Shown: positions 19,065 through 28,998 of the stretch, piece after piece | Layout: every line of letters starts with the position of its first letter | Position numbering within the stretch: the stretch's first letter is position 1 | Made by a program: the position numbers and the translations under genes | NCBI RefSeq assembly: GCF_901764995.1 | Contig: NZ_CABFKI010000003.1 | Span: 1 to 64,000, forward strand | Origin: Actinobacillus porcinus | GTDB lineage: Bacteria > Pseudomonadota > Gammaproteobacteria > Enterobacterales > Pasteurellaceae | DNA: 64,000 nt | Direction of reading: 5' to 3' | Notes under the pieces: model-generated | What the model was told of the DNA's origin: nothing | Seen by the model: the letters and a program-made list of their open reading frames with translations, nothing else | Database searches by the model: none

Positions 19065-19589
19065 TTATGCAAGTTCAGCTAAACACATTTCATCGTAAAT
19101 TTGTTTAACCCAGTTTTCAACACGCGCTGAAGTTAATTCAGGTTGACGATCTTCATCGATACATAAACCTACGAATGTATTCTCATCATTGAGTGCTTTT
19201 GATGCTTCAAAGGTATAGCCTTCCGTTGAAGTTTGACCCACAATAATAGCACCGCGTGCTTCAACGATATCGCGAACGGTTCCCATGGCATCGCAGAAAT
19301 AATCGGCATAGTCTTCTTGGTCACCGCAACCAAAAATAGCTACTAATTTGTCTGTGAAATCAATGCTTTCTAAAGTAGGGAAGAAATCGTCCCAGTCCGC
19401 TTGAGCTTCACCATAATACCAAGTCGGGATGCCGAATAATAAGAAATCGTAGCCTTCGATATCTTCTTTTGTACTTTTAGCGATGTCACGAATATCAACT
19501 AATTCATTACCTAATTGTTTTTGGATCATTTTCGCGATGTTTTCAGTATTACCTGTATCGCTACCATAAAATAAACCAACGATAGCCAT
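19065..19589 (-). CDS. fldA: Flavodoxin
   Basis: FMN electron carrier of 174 aa that substitutes for ferredoxin under iron limitation and serves several biosynthetic enzymes. The phosphate loop GSDTGNTENIA is at residues 9-19, and the isoalloxazine-binding segments PTWYYGE and GCGDQEDYADYF are present. It sits between ybfE and fur and probably shares their Fur-controlled promoter. Confidence 0.96.
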   Translation of the reverse strand: MAIVGLFYGSDTGNTENIAKMIQKQLGNELVDIRDIAKSTKEDIEGYDFLLFGIPTWYYGEAQADWDDFFPTLESIDFTDKLVAIFGCGDQEDYADYFCDAMGTVRDIVEARGAIIVGQTSTEGYTFEASKALNDENTFVGLCIDEDRQPELTSARVENWVKQIYDEMCLAELA

Positions 19590-19598
19590 TTTTTTGTC

Positions 19599-19880
19599 CT
19601 ATTTTGATTGAATATTTAAATGAGTTTGTAAGATATTTTCAATGAGTTCAGCTCGGCTGAGCCCTTGTCGTATCGCGCGTTCTTCTAATTGCCGAACTAA
19701 ATGCGTATGTAACTTCAATTCAATCCGCTTTAATCCACAGGCGCGATCACGGCGAAGTTGATTACGCTTATTAATGCGAATTTGTTGTTCTCGACTCAAC
19801 GGATTTGATTTTGGTCGCCCTACGCGGCGTTCATCAGCAAACAGATCTAATGTAATGCAATCTAAGTCTTGTTTTGCCAT
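19599..19880 (-). CDS. ybfE: YbfE-like small DNA-binding-type protein
   Basis: A basic 93-aa protein matching the YbfE group (LexA-regulated, CopB-like). It has an N-terminal LDLFADERRVGRPKSNPLS and a basic C-terminal ribbon-helix-helix-like segment IELKLHTHLVRQLEERAIRQG. Its function is not known. It is the first gene of ybfE-fldA-fur and starts 27 bases from a Fur box, so iron probably controls it here; I see no clear LexA box. Confidence 0.82.
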   Translation of the reverse strand: MAKQDLDCITLDLFADERRVGRPKSNPLSREQQIRINKRNQLRRDRACGLKRIELKLHTHLVRQLEERAIRQGLSRAELIENILQTHLNIQSK

Positions 19881-19906
19881 ATTTCAAATTCATTGATACA
19901 TTTGCT

Positions 19907-19931
19907 AATCATTCTTATGATGAGAATGATT
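19907..19931 (-). promoter_or_regulatory. Fur box upstream of ybfE-fldA-fur
   Basis: A palindrome with 9-base arms AATCATTCT / AGAATGATT around a 7-base centre TATGATG, in an AT-rich context. It resembles the 19-base Fur consensus GATAATGATAATCATTATC and lies 27 bases before the ybfE ATG, so Fur probably controls its own operon. Confidence 0.75.
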
Positions 19932-19997
19932 TTCCGATTTAAAAAATTCGCCTGAACTATAGCATAATTCCCTTTTGATTAAAACACTAAACCATGA

Positions 19998-20783
19998 TTA
20001 ATTTGATTGAAGAAATCTTGTTATCGCGCGAATAACAAGCTCAGGTTTTTCTGCATGAACCCAGTGTTGCGCGCTTTCTATTGTGAAAGAAGTGGCTTTG
20101 GGGAATTGGCGAAGAATTTGTGCTGTGTAATCCGTTAAAATGTAATCGGATTGCCCGCCTTTAATAAATAAGGTCGGTTTATCGTAATACAGCGAATTCC
20201 AGCCCATAAGATGAGAATAATTTTGCTCAAGTGCGGTTAAATTAAAACGTGTTTTATCTTGTTGTTGTGCATCAAATGCCTTGAGTAAAAATTGGATAGT
20301 GGCAGGTTCTTTGATGTATTTTTCTAAAATGGGTTTAGCTTCTTGGCGTGTTTGGCAATTGGCCTGTTTTACTGCATAAAGCGCGGCAAATTCTTGTGCG
20401 TGTTCATTGTGAGAACGCACAATGTTGTAATCCACCGGTGCAATATCAATAACCACTAACTTATCCACTAAATCAGGGCGCAGTGCGGCGGCGGTCATTG
20501 CTGTTTTTCCGCCCATGGAATGACCGATAAGAATTGCCTGATGAATGGATAAATGTGTCAGTAATTCAATAAGATCTTGCGCCATAAGGGAATAATTCAT
20601 TTCATCACAATGAAAGCTTTGCCCATGGTTACGAAGATCAACGCGTAAAATAGCGTATTGTTCACTAAATGCACGAGCAATGACACCGAGATTATTTAAA
20701 TCGCCAAAAAGCCCGTGTAAAAAAACTAAAGTGGGTTTTGATGAGCCTTGTTCTGACGGTTGGAACTGATAATTTAAAGTCAT
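19998..20783 (-). CDS. ybfF: Alpha/beta hydrolase, YbfF-type esterase
   Basis: Cytoplasmic esterase of 261 aa. The oxyanion-side motif LVFLHGLFGDLNN and the nucleophile elbow GHSMGGK (Ser near residue 97) are clear, with the late catalytic His in QHWVHAEKP. E. coli YbfF acts on short acyl esters and acyl-CoAs in vitro. It is divergent from seqA, as in other gamma-proteobacteria. Confidence 0.9.
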   Translation of the reverse strand: MTLNYQFQPSEQGSSKPTLVFLHGLFGDLNNLGVIARAFSEQYAILRVDLRNHGQSFHCDEMNYSLMAQDLIELLTHLSIHQAILIGHSMGGKTAMTAAALRPDLVDKLVVIDIAPVDYNIVRSHNEHAQEFAALYAVKQANCQTRQEAKPILEKYIKEPATIQFLLKAFDAQQQDKTRFNLTALEQNYSHLMGWNSLYYDKPTLFIKGGQSDYILTDYTAQILRQFPKATSFTIESAQHWVHAEKPELVIRAITRFLQSN

Positions 20784-20873
20784 AATATACTGTATTTTTT
20801 AATAGCGTTTTTCAAAATATGTGGGTATAATGCGAAAAATCTTGTGGCAGATCAAGTAGAAAAGGGGAATAAA

Positions 20874-21515
20874 ATGAAAATTATTGAAGTGGATGAAGAA
20901 CTGTATCAATTTATTGCAAGCAAAACTCAATCAATCGGAGAAAGTGCTTCTGATATTTTACGCCGACTTTTAAATTTGTCTGCATCTAGCTTGAATTCTA
21001 ACTCACTGGATTTACAGTTATCGCTCTCTGCGTCAGAAAATATTGAACCGTCTCTAACTGATCGCGCCGAAAAAAATACGATTGTTTCCGCGCCGGTATC
21101 TGCTGAAATAACAAAATCGAGTGTGAAAAAACAGCCGGAACAAGCTATTCAAAAATTAACGGAAAAAGTACAAAATTTATTAGCATCCGCTTCGTTTCAA
21201 GAAGAAACCAAAGCGGTAGTGCGATTTTTAAGTATTTTAACCGCACTTTATCGAACCAATCCCGAGAGCTTTGCAGTTGCCATTGAAAGCGAACAAGTGC
21301 AAGGTCGAACTCGAGTTTATTTTGCGCGAGATGAAGCCACCTTGCTCGCGTCAGGAAACCACACCAAACCAAAACAAATTCCGGATACACCGTATTGGGT
21401 GATTACTAACAACAACAGCGGACGTAAGATGATTATGCTTGAAGGCGTGATGCGCGAAATGCATTTGCCTGAAAGCCTGATTGACGATGTTCGCAACTAT
21501 TTTGTGACAAATTAA
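20874..21515 (+). CDS. seqA: Replication initiation regulator SeqA
   Basis: Binds hemimethylated GATC sites, sequesters oriC and organises new DNA behind forks. The N-terminal oligomerisation segment MKIIEVDEELYQFIAS and the C-terminal DNA-binding part (NNNSGRKMIMLEGVM) are typical. The linker is rich in Ser and Ala. The start at 20874 follows AAAAGGGGAA and gives 213 aa; the frame is open to 20844. menE starts 1 base after the stop. Confidence 0.95.
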   Translation: MKIIEVDEELYQFIASKTQSIGESASDILRRLLNLSASSLNSNSLDLQLSLSASENIEPSLTDRAEKNTIVSAPVSAEITKSSVKKQPEQAIQKLTEKVQNLLASASFQEETKAVVRFLSILTALYRTNPESFAVAIESEQVQGRTRVYFARDEATLLASGNHTKPKQIPDTPYWVITNNNSGRKMIMLEGVMREMHLPESLIDDVRNYFVTN

Positions 21516-21516
21516 T

Positions 21517-22938
21517 ATGTTTATTTGGCAACAACACGCAAAAACCAAACCTAATGACATCGCCTTGCGAGATTTTTCGCAGGGCGCTGTTTTTACCTGG
21601 ACAGAACTAAATAGGCTCATCATCACTTACGCGCAACAATTGCGTGAAAATCAAGTGGGATTGACATCAATTATTGCACTGCAAGGTCGAAATAGCCTTG
21701 ATTATTTAGCCTTCTATTTGGCGGCTCTATCTTTAGGTATGCGGGTGTTGGGTTTAAATCCTGCATTTTCTCGGGAAAAATCCACCGCACTTTGCCAAGC
21801 AAATCAGGTGGAATTATTGATTGATTTATCTCATGAACAACCTGAATTCGTTCCTTTTTTCTCAGGGGAACGCATCAGTATTCCTATGATGACCTTTGAA
21901 AGCGGCGCAAAATCAGATGATATCGAATTAAATCCTGTCAATATTGCCCTTGAGTATGCGAGAACCTTTACCTTAACCTCAGGTTCAACAGGGTTGCCGA
22001 AATCGGTTATTCACGAAATTTCCGCTCACCTTGACAATGCGCAAGGTGTTTGTGAGTTGATGGATTTTACGGCACAACATTCATGGTTGTTATCGTTGCC
22101 CTTATACCATGTTTCCGGTCAAGGCATTGTGTGGCGTTGGTTATTACAAGGGGCGGAATTGCATTTGGGCGGTCAGCAGTTTTATGAAGATTGCTTGCTC
22201 TCATCACATCTTTCGTTAGTGCCCACTCAGGCGTGGCGATTGCTTGAGTTTATTCATCATTCGAACTTAAGTGCGGTAGGTATTCAGTCTATTTTATTGG
22301 GCGGTGCGGCTATTTCTACAGAATTAACCCAAAAATTGACAGCGTTAGGAATTAAGGTTTATGTGGGTTATGGCATGACCGAAATGGCATCCACGGTATT
22401 TGCCAAACAATGTGATGGCAAATTAGGCGTAGGCAAGCCGTTGAGCGGACGAGAATTTATGATTGTTGACGGTGAAATTTGGTTGCGCGGTGCCGGCATG
22501 GGGCGAGGTTATTTTATCGATGGCGAACGAGCGCTTTTTGTCAATGAGCAAGGTTGGTTCCAAACAAAAGATCTGGCTAACTGGGACGGCGAGAATTTAG
22601 TAATTTGTGGGCGCAAGGATAATATGTTTATTTCCGGCGGGGAAAATATTCAACCTGAAGAAATAGAAAACATTTTGCTTCAACATTATAGTGTTAACCA
22701 AGTTTATGTGGTGCCTAAAGATGATCCGGAATTTGGTCAACGCCCCGTGGCATTTGTTGAATTTTTAGCAGATTTTAGTGAAAGTGCGGTGGAAAATTTA
22801 CGTATTTGGTTGTCTGATAAAATTGAGAAATTTAAGCAACCTGTGGCTTATTTTCCATTACATCCACAAGAGCGCGGGCAAATTAAAATTTCACGCGCTG
22901 AGTTAATGCAACAAGTAAAACAGAATATAGGACAATAG
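21517..22938 (+). CDS. menE: o-Succinylbenzoate-CoA ligase
   Basis: Adenylating ligase of menaquinone synthesis. The AMP motif TLTSGSTGLPKSV lies near residues 151-163, YGMTEMAST near 287, and the hinge GRKDNMFISGGENIQPEEIE near 365. The length of 473 aa is typical. Menaquinone is the electron carrier for anaerobic respiration, fitting the formate dehydrogenase later in the window. It lies between seqA and mscK with 1-base gaps, indicating one transcript. Confidence 0.93.
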   Translation: MFIWQQHAKTKPNDIALRDFSQGAVFTWTELNRLIITYAQQLRENQVGLTSIIALQGRNSLDYLAFYLAALSLGMRVLGLNPAFSREKSTALCQANQVELLIDLSHEQPEFVPFFSGERISIPMMTFESGAKSDDIELNPVNIALEYARTFTLTSGSTGLPKSVIHEISAHLDNAQGVCELMDFTAQHSWLLSLPLYHVSGQGIVWRWLLQGAELHLGGQQFYEDCLLSSHLSLVPTQAWRLLEFIHHSNLSAVGIQSILLGGAAISTELTQKLTALGIKVYVGYGMTEMASTVFAKQCDGKLGVGKPLSGREFMIVDGEIWLRGAGMGRGYFIDGERALFVNEQGWFQTKDLANWDGENLVICGRKDNMFISGGENIQPEEIENILLQHYSVNQVYVVPKDDPEFGQRPVAFVEFLADFSESAVENLRIWLSDKIEKFKQPVAYFPLHPQERGQIKISRAELMQQVKQNIGQ

Positions 22939-22939
22939 C

Positions 22940-25900
22940 ATGCGAACGATATTTTTATTTTTAAGTTTGATTTTCACTGTATCAACCATGGCTATGGCGG
23001 CGGATTTGCCGTCAGCGAAAGCCATCCAAACGGAGTTGGATAAAGCGAAAAAAGCAGAACAAAATGATGCCAATAAAGCGATAGCCAAAAATTATGAAGA
23101 CACGTTAGCGTTGTTGGAGGCCTTGGCTAAGCAAAAAAATGAAACGGACGCGCTAAGCAAAACCATTGATAGTGCTCCTGCACAACTGAAAGCGAGCCAA
23201 GACAATTTGGATCGTTTGAGAAACCGTGAAAAATCGCCAGAGCAGTTGCAGGCTGAGTTGGCTAAATTATCCTTAACGGATTTGCAAACCAAACTGTTGG
23301 ATGCGCAGGATGGGCTGACTAAAATACAAGAGAATTTAACCGCACTTAATGGGCAATTATCCAATCAAAAAAGTGTGCCTGAACGGGTTCAAGCGGCGTT
23401 GACAGCCAATGCGACCAGAACGCAGGAAATCAATACGGCGTTAGTTTCCAATGAGACCATTCCTTCACGAAAAACGAAGCTACAAGTTGAATTGGAATAT
23501 TTGGCGGCGAATAATGCTTATAATCAATTGGCGTTGTCATCGAATGAACAATTGACCACATTGTATTCAGCGCAAGTGGATGAAAAAAATTTGGCGCAAG
23601 CCCAAGCGCAACAAGAACTTACCGCGTTGCAAACGGCGATTAACAACAAAAAATTAGAAGAAAGCCAAAACCAAGCAAGACAAGCCACGGAAGTGCAACA
23701 AAATGCCGAAACCACGAACCCAAGTATTCAACGTGAATTGGAATTCAATACCCGTATTTCTGAAAATTTAGTGGAACAAACCACCCAATTAAATGCCCTT
23801 TCTCAGGATAATTTACGCATAAAAACTGCGCTGGATAATTTACAGCAAACTCAGCGAACCATTGAAGAGCAGATCAGTGCTTTACAAGGGACGTTGGTGC
23901 TTTCGCGTATTATCAATAAACAAAAACAATTGCTACCGCAAGATGAAATGGTAAAAGGTTTATCCAAACAAATTTCAGATTTGCGGGTGAAAATTTTTGA
24001 TGTCACCGAGTTTAAAGATAAAACCACGGACGTGGATGGTTATATCGCCGAAATGGAAAAAACGGACAAGGTGACCTTTACGAGCAAAGAAAAATCACAA
24101 CTGACATCCATTCTGCAAGAGCGCAATAAAATGCTCACTGATTATGTTAAGACGATGAATGATCAGCTTAATTTAGCGATTAATATCGAACTTAACCAAC
24201 AACAAGTGCAGACAATTAGTGATACTTTACAAAGTAAATTACAGCAACAGAGTTTCTGGGTTAAAAGTAATGATGAAATTAGCTTGAAATGGGTGGAAGA
24301 TTTTCCCGCGCGTTTTGGTTGGCAATTGCGTTTGATTAGCAAACAATTTGATGTTTCTAATTGGCGCGACAATCTGCCTTTAGCGGCGTTTCTTGTTAGC
24401 GGTTTGCTCATTCTAACTTGGTTGATTTCACGCCAAAAAGAAAATATCAAAAAACGGCTTACCGATATTAACAATAAAATGAAAACCTTAGACACAGAAA
24501 GCCATTGGCACACGCCGGCAGCGATTTTCTGGACGTTAATTCTAAGTTTGCCGACAACCTTTATTTTCTTAACGGTCTTTATTGTTATTACCTATATCTG
24601 CTTTCAAGAACCCACAACCGTATGGCGTTGGGGATTAAAAATGGCCGGTTACTGGTGGTATTTTGCCTTTATGATGGCGTTATTGCGTCCTAATGGCATT
24701 GCTTATCGCCATTTCAAAATGCCTAAAGAAAGTAATGAGAATTTCCGCCGTATTTTGAAAAAATCAGGTTGGATTTTGGCACTGATGCTCAATGCATCTA
24801 TTTTTACCAATCTTGAAACGGGTGTGGCTTACGATATGATTGGTCAGCTAATGGCAGTAGGGATGCTGTTGTTGATGATTTTTATGGTCACGCCGGAAAT
24901 GCGTAAGGCAATTGAAAAGTACCAAGGTGTCGCGAAGAAAAGCAGTTTTATGCTGAGCGTATTGCGCATTATTTTATTATTTGTGCCCATTGCATTAATT
25001 GTATTAATTCTGAGTGGTTACTACTACACTGCATTAGTTTTAATCGAACATTTCGTTGCCACTTATTTTGCCATTACCACATGGATTATTTTACGCGCGT
25101 TGGTTTACCGCGGATTTGAAGTATCCGCACGCCGTTTAGCCGCTAAGCGTTTACGTGAAAAACGCGAACAGTTACAAGCCAAAGCGGACGCCGAAAAAGA
25201 AGCGGGCGCAGAAGAAACGGCGGTGGAAATTGTTAAAGAATTACAACAACAAAATGAAAGTCTGACGATCAATGATGTCAAAGCCCAAGTCCTTCGTATG
25301 GTGGATTTTGTGTTGTGGATCGGCCTGTTTGCTATGCTATATTGGGTTTGGCAGGATTTGTTAACCGTTGCCTTTTATTTAGATGGCATTACCTTGTGGC
25401 AACAGAGTGTGACAACAGAAGCCGGCACAACCATGGAAGCGGTTACCTTGCTGAACTTGCTGATTGCGATTGTGATTTTAACCGTCACGGTGGTTTTGGT
25501 GCGTAACATTGGCGGTGTGCTGGAAGTGCTGGTGTTTTCAAATGTAAAACTTTCGCAAGGCACGCCTTATACCATTACCACCTTATTGACTTACGGCATT
25601 ATTGCCTTAGGCGGTATGCTTGCCTTTGGTTCTTTAGGTATGTCATGGTCTAAATTGCAATGGTTATTCGCCGCACTTTCCGTGGGGCTGGGTTTTGGTA
25701 TGCAAGAAATCTTTGCAAACTTTGTCTCGGGGATTATTATTCTCTTTGAGCGTCCGGTACGTATTGGTGACCAAGTGACCATTGGTGAATTTACAGGGAC
25801 GATTTCAAAAATCCAAATTCGCGCGACAACCTTGTTAGATTTTGATAAAAAAGAAGTGATTGTCCCGAATAAAGCGTTTGTGACGGAGCGAATTGTAAAC

Positions 25901-26260
25901 TGGGCATTAACCAGCTCAATGACGCGTTTGGTGATTAGCGTTGGCGTGGCTTATGGTTCAGATTTAGAATTAACCAGACGCTTGCTGTTACAAGCCGCTG
26001 CGGAAAATGAGAAAGTGTTAAAAGATCCTGCACCTGCCGCTTATTTCTTGACCTTTGGGGCAAGTACACTGGATCATGAATTGCGTGTTTACGTAGGACA
26101 AATCTCAGATCGAACACGTACCATTGATGCGCTTAACCGCCGTATTAATGAGTTATTTGCGGAACATAATATTGAAATTGCGTTCAATCAATTAGATGTA
26201 TTTATTAAAAACACTGCAACCCAGGAAGAATTTAAAGTGGGTTCAGAAAAATTAGCGTAA
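22940..26260 (+). CDS. mscK: Large mechanosensitive channel MscK/KefA
   Basis: Potassium-dependent mechanosensitive channel protecting against osmotic downshock. It has a signal peptide (residues 1-20), a long Gln-rich coiled-coil periplasmic domain (about 20-470), a set of membrane helices from about 480, and the MscS-type pore and beta domain near 890-1090 (LSVGLGFGMQEIFANFVSG, then RIGDQVTIGEFTG). At 1106 aa it matches the MscK class. It starts 1 base after menE. Confidence 0.94.
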   Translation: MRTIFLFLSLIFTVSTMAMAADLPSAKAIQTELDKAKKAEQNDANKAIAKNYEDTLALLEALAKQKNETDALSKTIDSAPAQLKASQDNLDRLRNREKSPEQLQAELAKLSLTDLQTKLLDAQDGLTKIQENLTALNGQLSNQKSVPERVQAALTANATRTQEINTALVSNETIPSRKTKLQVELEYLAANNAYNQLALSSNEQLTTLYSAQVDEKNLAQAQAQQELTALQTAINNKKLEESQNQARQATEVQQNAETTNPSIQRELEFNTRISENLVEQTTQLNALSQDNLRIKTALDNLQQTQRTIEEQISALQGTLVLSRIINKQKQLLPQDEMVKGLSKQISDLRVKIFDVTEFKDKTTDVDGYIAEMEKTDKVTFTSKEKSQLTSILQERNKMLTDYVKTMNDQLNLAINIELNQQQVQTISDTLQSKLQQQSFWVKSNDEISLKWVEDFPARFGWQLRLISKQFDVSNWRDNLPLAAFLVSGLLILTWLISRQKENIKKRLTDINNKMKTLDTESHWHTPAAIFWTLILSLPTTFIFLTVFIVITYICFQEPTTVWRWGLKMAGYWWYFAFMMALLRPNGIAYRHFKMPKESNENFRRILKKSGWILALMLNASIFTNLETGVAYDMIGQLMAVGMLLLMIFMVTPEMRKAIEKYQGVAKKSSFMLSVLRIILLFVPIALIVLILSGYYYTALVLIEHFVATYFAITTWIILRALVYRGFEVSARRLAAKRLREKREQLQAKADAEKEAGAEETAVEIVKELQQQNESLTINDVKAQVLRMVDFVLWIGLFAMLYWVWQDLLTVAFYLDGITLWQQSVTTEAGTTMEAVTLLNLLIAIVILTVTVVLVRNIGGVLEVLVFSNVKLSQGTPYTITTLLTYGIIALGGMLAFGSLGMSWSKLQWLFAALSVGLGFGMQEIFANFVSGIIILFERPVRIGDQVTIGEFTGTISKIQIRATTLLDFDKKEVIVPNKAFVTERIVNWALTSSMTRLVISVGVAYGSDLELTRRLLLQAAAENEKVLKDPAPAAYFLTFGASTLDHELRVYVGQISDRTRTIDALNRRINELFAEHNIEIAFNQLDVFIKNTATQEEFKVGSEKLA

Positions 26261-26269
26261 GGAAGTAAC

Positions 26270-27352
26270 ATGGCTGGAAATAGTATTGGACAACTTTTTC
26301 GTGTAACGACTTTTGGTGAGTCACATGGGATTGCATTAGGTTGTATTGTTGATGGTGTACCACCTAATATGGCGTTAACGGAAGCGGATATTCAACCCGA
26401 TTTGGATCGCCGTAAACCCGGCACGTCACAGTTTACGACACCGCGCCGAGAAGATGACGAAGTGCAGATTTTGTCCGGGGTGTTTGAAGGTAAAACAACG
26501 GGAACGAGTATTGGCTTAATCATCAAAAATGCGGATCAGCGTTCAAAAGATTACGGCGATATTATGGACAAATTCCGCCCCGGTCATGCGGATTATACTT
26601 ACCAACAAAAATACGGTATTCGTGATTATCGCGGCGGCGGTCGTTCATCAGCACGCGAAACTGCAATGCGTGTGGCGGCTGGAGCGATTGCGAAAAAATA
26701 TTTGCGTGAGCAATTTGGTATCGAAGTCCGTGGATATTTGAGCCAAATTGGGGAGGCGAAAATCGACCCACAAACGGTGGCGGATGTCACTAAAATTGAC
26801 TGGGCACAAGTGGCGAGCAATCCTTTCTTTTGCCCGGATCCAAGTGCGGTGGAAAAATTTGATGATTTAATTCGCGCGTTGAAGAAGGAAGGTAATTCTA
26901 TTGGCGCAAAATTAACCGTAGTGGCGGAGAATGTGCCTGTCGGTTTAGGTGAACCTGTTTTCGATCGCTTAGATGCGGATCTGGCTCATGCCTTAATGGG
27001 CATTAATGCGGTAAAAGCGGTAGAAATTGGCGATGGATTTGATGTCGTGACACAAAAAGGCACGGAACATCGTGATGAAATGACGCCAGAGGGTTTTCTA
27101 TCAAATCATGCAGGTGGCATTCTAGGGGGGATCAGCAATGGACAACCTATTATTGCAACGATTGCTTTAAAACCGACTTCAAGCATTACGATTCCGGGTA
27201 GAACCGTAAATGTCAATAATGAACCAGTGGAATTAATTACCAAAGGTCGTCATGATCCTTGTGTGGGTATTCGTGCCGTGCCAATCGCGGAAGCCATGGT
27301 TGCTATTGTGTTATTGGATCATTTATTACGCTTTAAAGCACAATGCAAATAA
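26270..27352 (+). CDS. aroC: Chorismate synthase
   Basis: Last step of the shikimate pathway, converting EPSP to chorismate with reduced FMN. The motifs [17 protein letters not shown] near residue 16, [11 protein letters not shown] near 124, and [16 protein letters not shown] near 325 are present in a 360-aa full-length protein. It lies 9 bases after mscK. Confidence 0.97.
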   Translation: MAGNSIGQLFRVTTFGESHGIALGCIVDGVPPNMALTEADIQPDLDRRKPGTSQFTTPRREDDEVQILSGVFEGKTTGTSIGLIIKNADQRSKDYGDIMDKFRPGHADYTYQQKYGIRDYRGGGRSSARETAMRVAAGAIAKKYLREQFGIEVRGYLSQIGEAKIDPQTVADVTKIDWAQVASNPFFCPDPSAVEKFDDLIRALKKEGNSIGAKLTVVAENVPVGLGEPVFDRLDADLAHALMGINAVKAVEIGDGFDVVTQKGTEHRDEMTPEGFLSNHAGGILGGISNGQPIIATIALKPTSSITIPGRTVNVNNEPVELITKGRHDPCVGIRAVPIAEAMVAIVLLDHLLRFKAQCK

Positions 27353-27373
27353 GTATAAAGAGAAACGAATAAG

Positions 27374-28219
27374 ATGAATATGAAAAAAAGTCTAAGTGCG
27401 GTTGTTTTTTCAACTGTTTTTATGTCTTTGACTACAATGGCTGCGCCTGCGGATTGGCAGGCAATTCGTTCTCCGATAGCTAGTCAGAATGGGGAAGCGG
27501 AGCCTATTGGTTCTTATAGTAACGGTTGTATTTTGAGTGCGGAAGCTATGCCTGCGAAAGGCGATGGGTATCAGGTTATTCGTATGAACAAAAATCGCTA
27601 TTACGGGCATCCTGATGTCATCAACTATTTAAAACGTTTAGGCAAAAAAGTGAAAGAAGCCGGTATGCCGAGCATGTTAATCGGCGATATTTCTATGCCT
27701 GCCGGTGGACGTTTTGCTTCAGGTCACGCCAGTCATCAAATGGGCTTAGATGCGGATATTTGGCTCAGAATGGGCGAAATGTCGGCAGAAGACGCAGAAA
27801 ATTCGGATGGCAAAGGGCTACTGGTGGTAAATCGCGCCGCACAACGAGTGGATGACAAGATTTGGAACAATAACCACTTTAATTTGATTAAGTTAGCCGC
27901 GCAAGACCCACAGGTGACACGTATTTTTGTTAATCCTGCAATTAAGGTGAAACTTTGCCAGACAGAACAGACGGATCGTAGTTGGCTACGCAAAATTCGT
28001 CCTTGGTGGGGGCATGATAGCCATTTTCACGTACGTTTAGCCTGTCCTCAAGGCGCGCCTTATTGCGAATCACAAGAGCCGGTGCCCATGGGGGACGGTT
28101 GTGGTGACGAGTTATATTCTTGGTTTGAACCAAAAGCACCGGGTACAACGGTGAAAAAAACGCCACCGCCGGAACCTGTTATGTGTCAGCAAATTATTTC
28201 ATCACAAAAGCGTAACTAA
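27374..28219 (+). CDS. mepA: Penicillin-insensitive murein endopeptidase MepA
   Basis: Periplasmic zinc peptidase that cuts D-Ala-mDAP crosslinks in peptidoglycan. It has a signal peptide ending near residue 25 (MAAPA), the zinc motif SGHASHQMGLDAD, and the second motif WWGHDSHFHVRL. Several cysteines (GDGCGDE, QGAPYCES) suggest disulfides. The length of 281 aa is close to E. coli (274). It follows aroC by 21 bases. Confidence 0.94.
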   Translation: MNMKKSLSAVVFSTVFMSLTTMAAPADWQAIRSPIASQNGEAEPIGSYSNGCILSAEAMPAKGDGYQVIRMNKNRYYGHPDVINYLKRLGKKVKEAGMPSMLIGDISMPAGGRFASGHASHQMGLDADIWLRMGEMSAEDAENSDGKGLLVVNRAAQRVDDKIWNNNHFNLIKLAAQDPQVTRIFVNPAIKVKLCQTEQTDRSWLRKIRPWWGHDSHFHVRLACPQGAPYCESQEPVPMGDGCGDELYSWFEPKAPGTTVKKTPPPEPVMCQQIISSQKRN

Positions 28220-28239
28220 ATAAGGAAAGTGCGGTGGAA

Positions 28240-28998
28240 ATGAGTATTGAATTAATTTTAATGTTATTTGCCGTAGCCGCTGTGGCAGGCTTTATTGATG
28301 CCTTGGCAGGCGGTGGTGGTTTAATTACTATTCCTGCCTTGTTAATGACCGGTATGCCGCCGGCCATGGCACTGGGAACCAACAAGTTGCAAGCTTGTGG
28401 TGGCTCGTTTTCGGCGAGCTTGTATTTTATTCGCCAAAAAGCCGTGGATTTGCGCCAAATGTGGTTTGTCTTGCTGTGTACCTTTGTGGGCGCGGTGATT
28501 GGCACGGTGCTTATTCAAATGGTGGATAGCTCATTGATCAAAAAAGCCATTCCGTTTTTGGTGTTGGCTATTGGTTTATATTTTTTATTTACGCCACAAT
28601 TGGGTGAAGAAGATCGCCGTCAACGCTTAACCTTAGTAGTATTTGCAGTCACCGCCGCATTTGCTATTGGTTTTTACGATGGTTTTTTCGGGCCGGGAAC
28701 AGGATCCATTTTAAGCTTGGTGTTTATTACCTTGTTGGGCTTTAATCTCACAAAAGCCACGGCGCATGCCAAAGTGTTGAATTTTACTTCCAATATTGCT
28801 TCCTTGATTTGCTTTTTGATTGGGGGGCAAATTATGTGGAGTTTAGGATTGGCAATGTTGTGCGGACAAGTGTTGGGCGCGCATTTTGGGGCTAAAATGG
28901 TGCTAAGCAAAGGCAAAACATTAATTCGTCCAATGGTGGTTATTATGTCATTTTTAATGACAGCCAAAATGGCATATGAACAAGGTTGGTTTCAGTAA
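28240..28998 (+). CDS. TSUP family (YfcA-like) membrane permease
   Basis: Sulfite-exporter TauE/SafE family protein of about 252 aa with 7-8 hydrophobic segments and the family pattern GFIDALAGGGGLITIPALL repeated in a degenerate form at FYDGFFGPGTGSIL. Substrate is unknown; the family moves sulfur-containing or organic anions. The ATG at 28240 is chosen; a GTG lies 6 bases earlier. An uptake signal (AAGTGCGGT, 28227-28235) lies directly against the ribosome site AAGGAAAG. Its stop overlaps the lpxM start. Confidence 0.85.
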   Translation: MSIELILMLFAVAAVAGFIDALAGGGGLITIPALLMTGMPPAMALGTNKLQACGGSFSASLYFIRQKAVDLRQMWFVLLCTFVGAVIGTVLIQMVDSSLIKKAIPFLVLAIGLYFLFTPQLGEEDRRQRLTLVVFAVTAAFAIGFYDGFFGPGTGSILSLVFITLLGFNLTKATAHAKVLNFTSNIASLICFLIGGQIMWSLGLAMLCGQVLGAHFGAKMVLSKGKTLIRPMVVIMSFLMTAKMAYEQGWFQ